Below, in pieces: positions 7,357 to 10,704 of a stretch of 10,704 nt of DNA. Every line of letters begins with the position of its first letter. Within the stretch, counting starts at the first letter, position 1. The position numbers and the translations under genes are program-made. The stretch covers positions 1 through 10,704 of the forward strand of contig VGFN01000036.1 in assembly GCA_016868875.1 (NCBI GenBank). The letters run 5' to 3'. Below the pieces are notes generated by a model. It saw only the letters and a list, made by a program, of their open reading frames with translations, had not been told where the DNA came from and ran no database searches. The stretch comes from Bacteroidota bacterium (lineage in GTDB: Bacteria; Bacteroidota; Bacteroidia; UBA7662).

Positions 7357-8795
7357 AAGGAATAAACGGATTTGCCTCCGTTTTTGTCATAGCCTTCAAT
7401 GACAACCTGCCCTCGGGTTGAACTCAACGCATCGATCACATCGATAGGAGATTGCATTGCTTTTTTGTTGACATGAGTAATAACAAATCCTTCGCGCAAA
7501 CCCATTCTGCTGAGCGTTCCGGCTTGAATGGAAAGGATGCGCACCCCATGAGGACTCCCCAGGCGATCCAATTCCATCTTGCTAAGGGGCTCCAATTCGC
7601 AGCCCAGATCCGTTGATCTTACGCTGCGGTTCTTTTGGATTTCGGTGTCACCATCAAGGTTGGTCAAACGAACTTTTCTTTTGATCGCCTTACCGTCTCT
7701 TTCGAGAAGGAGTTCGACGGTCTCTCCAGGCCGTCTATAGCTAAGTTGTTCATCATAAGCAGATTTGCTGTGAACAGCCTCGTCGTTAATCGCTGTGATC
7801 ACATCTCCCGAAAGGAGACCAGCTTCTTTGGCACCCCCGCTTGCAAGGATGGAGGTGATGAACACCCCGTTCAGGTGTGAAATGCCAGCTTGTTTGCAAA
7901 TCTTTTCATCCAAATCCACGACCTCAGCGCCCAAAAAGGCCCGTTGAACTTTACCGAATTCCTTGAGATCTCCAATGATTTTGCGAACGATGTTGGAAGG
8001 GATGGCGAAGCCGTAGCCGTTGTAGGATCCTGTTTTGGAAAGGATGGCGGTATTGATGCCGATGAGTGCTCCGGAGGTATTGACCAAAGCACCACCGGAA
8101 TTACCGGGGTTGATTGCGGCGTCTGTTTGTATAAAAGCTTCGATTGGGAACATATTGCTCATTAGGTGTAGGTTTCTTCCCTTGGCACTGACAATTCCCG
8201 CGGTCACGGTGGAGGTCAAGTTGAATGGATTCCCTACGGCAAGCACCCATTCGCCAACCTTGACCTGGGATGAATTGGCAAAGGGTACAACGGGCAAGCC
8301 AGAAGCCTCAATTTTGAGCAGGGCCAAGTCAGACCCCGGGTCGCTTCCCACCAACTCTGCGGTCAGGGTTTTCTTATTGAACAGAACAACTTCAATTTTG
8401 GTCGCTTTATCCACCACATGGTTGTTGGTTACGATATACCCGTCATCGGATACAATGACCCCGGAACCGGAATTCAAAACGGTCTGAGGACCTTGATTGA
8501 AGAAATCCCCAAAAAACCAATCGTTGAATGAACGCATAGCCTGGGTGGACTGGGTTTTGATATAGACCACCGCTGGGGTACTGCGTTCGCTGGCCTCCAC
8601 AAAATCTGGGATTGCGTTCCCGGCGCCAACACTCCTAAGTCTAGGCCCATTTTGGGCCTCTCCTTGCCACCATGGCGCAAATTGTTCGGAGCGCACCTGT
8701 TCCACCGCCCAACGCGCCCCGCCCCAAGCCGCAAGCACGACCAAAATCATGAACAAAAACGCCTGGACGTAAAATTTGGAGATGTTTGAAAACAT
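7344..8795 (-). CDS. HtrA/Do-family periplasmic serine protease
   Basis: This 483-residue trypsin-like protease is probably an envelope quality-control enzyme that degrades or refolds damaged exported proteins. A single hydrophobic segment at about 12-29 acts as signal peptide or signal anchor, placing the rest in the periplasm. The catalytic triad is intact: H126 (TNNHVV), D156 (GSDLALL) and S233 (NPGNSGGAL). The LA loop before the protease core is short compared with E. coli DegP (FFGDFFNQG, 95-102). Two PDZ domains follow, at about 285-380 (with GAKEAGLLSGDVITAIN) and 395-483 (MGLREGFVITHVN). The C-terminal EGYDKNGGKSVYSFYGF resembles Bacteroidota Do-like proteases. The ATG at 8795 has no Shine-Dalgarno but a good candidate Bacteroidota promoter upstream. 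It may be called degP, degQ or htrA; orthology cannot be settled from sequence alone. Confidence 0.94.
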   Translation of the reverse strand: MFSNISKFYVQAFLFMILVVLAAWGGARWAVEQVRSEQFAPWWQGEAQNGPRLRSVGAGNAIPDFVEASERSTPAVVYIKTQSTQAMRSFNDWFFGDFFNQGPQTVLNSGSGVIVSDDGYIVTNNHVVDKATKIEVVLFNKKTLTAELVGSDPGSDLALLKIEASGLPVVPFANSSQVKVGEWVLAVGNPFNLTSTVTAGIVSAKGRNLHLMSNMFPIEAFIQTDAAINPGNSGGALVNTSGALIGINTAILSKTGSYNGYGFAIPSNIVRKIIGDLKEFGKVQRAFLGAEVVDLDEKICKQAGISHLNGVFITSILASGGAKEAGLLSGDVITAINDEAVHSKSAYDEQLSYRRPGETVELLLERDGKAIKRKVRLTNLDGDTEIQKNRSVRSTDLGCELEPLSKMELDRLGSPHGVRILSIQAGTLSRMGLREGFVITHVNKKAMQSPIDVIDALSSTRGQVVIEGYDKNGGKSVYSFYGF

Positions 8796-8822
8796 AGAAT
8801 GGGTTTAAAAGATCTGGAATTG

Positions 8823-8855
8823 CAAAAATAATTTCTGGGTTAAGGTCCAAGCAAA
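8823..8855 (-). promoter_or_regulatory. Candidate Bacteroidota promoter of the HtrA protease gene
   Basis: On the minus strand TTTG (8855-8852) is followed after 21 bp by TATTTTTG (8830-8823). Both elements match the Bacteroidota primary sigma consensus (TTTG at -33, TAnnTTTG at -7) at an accepted spacing. A start near 8816 would give a leader of about 20 nt before the ATG at 8795. It is the best promoter match in the window. Confidence 0.5.
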
Positions 8856-8887
8856 TTGATGGTTACTTTGTAACGTCGGTTCAAGCC

Positions 8888-10213
8888 ATGGCATTGCATT
8901 TATACCACGGAATTTCTGCCCTTTGGGGTCACGAAGATTATCAAGCCGTATGCAGGCAGGGTGGCCAATTGGGCGATCCCCTTGAGGATGCCTGGTTCCT
9001 GGTGGAAGATGGCATGGTCCTTGCAACCGGGAAATGGGATCTTAAAGCCGATGCGGGGTCAAAAAGTCATGCGTTTCACATGCATTCGGTTAGGGAGGGT
9101 AGGCAGGTAGAGGTTACCCAAATCATGTCGGGCTGGCAAGACGGGCATTGCCCACGGACGGATCTGGAAGGAGCGGTGGTGATCCCGGCCTTTGTGGATC
9201 CGCATACTCACTTGGTTTGGGCTGGCGACAGGTCTAACGAGCTTGCCATGCGATTGGCCGGGGCAACCTACAGCCAGGTTGCAGAGCGAGGTGGAGGTAT
9301 TTTGTCATCGGTTCGGCAACTGAGGGCAAGTTCCGAAGAGGCTTTGATGGGGGAGAGCTTGGCTAGGCTACAGCGTTTGATGGCATTGGGGGTAGGTACC
9401 TTGGAAATCAAAAGCGGTTACGGCCTTGAGTTGGAGGCAGAAGCCAAGACTTTGCGTGTTGCCCGCTCTTTGAGTCAATGGGCCGGGATTCCGATTCAGT
9501 CTACTTTTCTGGGACTGCATGCGGTCCCTCCGGAATTTCAAGGCAAACCCAAAGCTTATGCAAAGGTGGTGGTGGAGGATTGGTTGCCTAGGCTAACGGA
9601 CCTAGGCTTGGTGGACGCCGTGGATATTTTTTGTGAATTGGGGTATTTTGATTTGGAAGATTTGGAAAACTTGGCCTTGGGGGCTCAGCGTTTGGGGCTT
9701 CCGGTCAAAGCGCATCTCAATCAATTCCATTCCATTGGAGGCGTCAAGGTCGCCAAACGGCTTGGCTTGTTAAGTATGGACCATTTGGAGGTGTTATCCG
9801 AGGATGATGAATGCTCTCTGGGTCCCGATGGCCCTATTGCCGTAGGTTTGCCCTTATGTTCTCTTTATTTGGGTATTCCATACGCCCCGTTGGGTCGTAT
9901 GCTCCAACGCGGGCAACGTATAGCCTTGGGCTCTGATTTGAATCCAGGCTCTGCACCTTCAGGCAATCCGTGGCTTACCTGGGGGTTGGCCTCTTTGAAT
10001 TGTGGCTTGGATCCCAGGACGGCATTGGCCTCCATGACCATCATGGCCGCGGCTGCGATGGGCATGCAGGATTCCGCAGGGTCCTTATACCCTGGATACC
10101 GCGCAGCCTTCATGACCATGTCTCACGGATTTCAACCGGCCACTGCCGTTGCCGGCATGGGGCTAAATCTCGCCACCAAGGTTTATGCGGGGAATTTGCT
10201 CCCTCAATCGTAG
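8888..10213 (+). CDS. hutI: Imidazolonepropionase (histidine degradation)
   Basis: HutI hydrolyses 4-imidazolone-5-propanoate to N-formimino-L-glutamate, the third step of histidine breakdown, in the cytoplasm. It is an amidohydrolase with one metal ion. Ligands are visible: H106 and H108 in VDPHTHLVWAGDR (103-115), H276 in VKAHLNQFHSIGG (273-285) and D350 in ALGSDLNPGSAPSGNPW (346-362). MDHLE (297-301) carries the H299 catalytic His, and EIKSGYGLELEAE (173-185) is a further family hallmark. At 441 residues it exceeds the usual 400-415. The surplus lies mainly in residues about 55-92, a polar stretch between the N-terminal beta-sandwich and the barrel. No hutH, hutU or hutG is next to it, so it is either isolated or at a cluster edge. 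TTACTTTG (8863-8870) is a one-mismatch -7 box without a -33 partner. Confidence 0.95.
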   Translation: MALHLYHGISALWGHEDYQAVCRQGGQLGDPLEDAWFLVEDGMVLATGKWDLKADAGSKSHAFHMHSVREGRQVEVTQIMSGWQDGHCPRTDLEGAVVIPAFVDPHTHLVWAGDRSNELAMRLAGATYSQVAERGGGILSSVRQLRASSEEALMGESLARLQRLMALGVGTLEIKSGYGLELEAEAKTLRVARSLSQWAGIPIQSTFLGLHAVPPEFQGKPKAYAKVVVEDWLPRLTDLGLVDAVDIFCELGYFDLEDLENLALGAQRLGLPVKAHLNQFHSIGGVKVAKRLGLLSMDHLEVLSEDDECSLGPDGPIAVGLPLCSLYLGIPYAPLGRMLQRGQRIALGSDLNPGSAPSGNPWLTWGLASLNCGLDPRTALASMTIMAAAAMGMQDSAGSLYPGYRAAFMTMSHGFQPATAVAGMGLNLATKVYAGNLLPQS

Positions 10214-10283
10214 GAACATCAGGCCATTTCCGAACGGCAAGCAACATCACCTTGGGTTTGTTAAGGATGGAATTTAAGGACTT

Positions 10284-10376
10284 TGTAGGGGTTCTTGTAG
10301 AGGCAGTAGGGGCATTGAAGTAGTTTTTGTTACAAGTGTAGGCGAAATGGTGAATTATTTGTGTATAAAGCTGTAG
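10284..10376 (+). repeat. TGTAG/AGTAG repeats upstream of the receiver-like gene
   Basis: TGTAG occurs at 10284, 10296, 10337 and 10372, and AGTAG at 10305 and 10319, all on the plus strand in the 238-bp gap after hutI. The first three (10284-10309) have exactly the spacing TGTAG-N7-TGTAG-N4-(T/A)GTAG seen upstream of the decarboxylase. TAGTTTTTG (10321-10329), one base longer than the -7 consensus, follows 11 bp later, and the TTG at 10295-10297 lies 23 bp before it. Otherwise I see no gene, RNA or terminator in 10214-10451. Confidence 0.35.
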
Positions 10377-10451
10377 GGTAGGATGATAGGGGCTTGATGG
10401 TGGGAATTTGAAAATATTGATGACGTACGCTAAACCCCGTACATCTTCTTT

Positions 10452-10704
10452 ATGTTATCCAAAACCATCGTTGTCTTGGTGGACTCGCATACCGCGGGCC
10501 GCCTCAAATTCAAGAATTATCTCAATCAATCCTACCGAGTCTTGGACTTTGCTTCGGAGGAAGCTGCCTGGTCCCGGATGCTCAAGACCGGCCCTGCCCT
10601 CCTGGTGCATGTCGTCAGAGGTTCGGGTCCTGATCGTTGGAACTTGGTTAGGCAGGTTCGAAGCCATTCCCAACTAACCTACCTCCCAGTTTTGGGTATT
10701 GTGG
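10452..10704 (+). CDS. Receiver-like (pseudo-receiver) domain protein, 5' part, cut by the window edge
   Basis: The frame opens at ATG 10452 and runs without a stop to the last base, giving 84 residues of an incomplete protein. An in-frame TAA at 10431 fixes the start. The order of elements is that of a CheY-like receiver: a hydrophobic first strand (KTIVVLVDSHTAGRLKF, 4-20), an NYLNQSYRVLDFASEEAAW helix-strand section (22-40), PALLVHVV (48-55), RWNLVRQVRS (62-71) and TYLPVLGIV (76-84). In an active receiver the first strand ends in two acids and the third in Asp. Here they read VDSH, keeping one acid (D11), and LLVHVV, with His53 where the phosphorylated Asp should be. The domain therefore probably cannot be phosphorylated in the usual way. 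What follows, such as an output domain or kinase, is outside the window. Function unknown; receiver-fold assignment is by pattern only. Confidence 0.6.
   Translation, partial: MLSKTIVVLVDSHTAGRLKFKNYLNQSYRVLDFASEEAAWSRMLKTGPALLVHVVRGSGPDRWNLVRQVRSHSQLTYLPVLGIV

Noticed and set aside
8643..8659. AGGCCC-ATTTT-GGGCCT hairpin
   Set aside because: It lies inside the htrA coding region (about residues 46-52), has a 6-bp stem only, and is explained by the codons there.
9592..9610. Two CCTAGG palindromes close together
   Set aside because: Inside conserved hutI coding sequence; explained by codon choice.
1..10704. CRISPR arrays, transposases, tRNA or rRNA genes, phage or toxin-antitoxin modules
   Set aside because: None seen: no regularly spaced long repeats, no transposase-like protein and no tRNA-like cloverleaf in the gaps.

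Overview
The window reads as a chromosomal segment of a Bacteroidota bacterium with moderate GC content. Three things point there. The roughly 460-residue arginine decarboxylase and the HtrA with a YSFYGF tail resemble Bacteroidota versions of these families. No gene has a clear Shine-Dalgarno sequence before its start. Several upstream regions carry TAnnTTTG elements, the phylum's characteristic -7 box. The assignment rests on protein resemblance recalled from the families, not on a search.

Layout from left to right: a (+) biotin-dependent acyl-CoA carboxyltransferase (110-1729); a (-) pair made of a PLP-dependent arginine decarboxylase (3402-2020) and, 71 bp downstream of it, a 54-residue very basic protein (1948-1784); a 98-bp divergent promoter region; a (+) run of arginase-family hydrolase (3501-4466), arginyl-tRNA synthetase (4470-6329) and flotillin-like FloA (6370-7356); a (-) HtrA/Do periplasmic protease (8795-7344) whose 3' end overlaps that of floA by 13 bp; a 92-bp divergent region; a (+) imidazolonepropionase (8888-10213); and, after 238 bp without a gene, the start of a (+) receiver-like protein that runs off the right edge (10452-10704).

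Functionally, the middle is an arginine node. The decarboxylase (towards agmatine and polyamines), the arginase-like enzyme (towards ornithine and urea) and ArgS (charging of tRNA-Arg) all use arginine and lie around one divergent promoter. FloA and HtrA are both envelope proteins concerned with membrane organisation and protein quality control. HutI belongs to histidine degradation, but no other hut gene is present.

Most of the window is ordinary metabolism and housekeeping, and no clearly new multi-gene system is visible. The two least ordinary observations are the right-edge protein, which looks like a receiver domain with the phospho-acceptor Asp replaced by His, and a spaced TGTAG motif (TGTAG-N7-TGTAG-N4-[T/A]GTAG) found once upstream of the decarboxylase and once upstream of that receiver-like gene, each time just ahead of a possible promoter.
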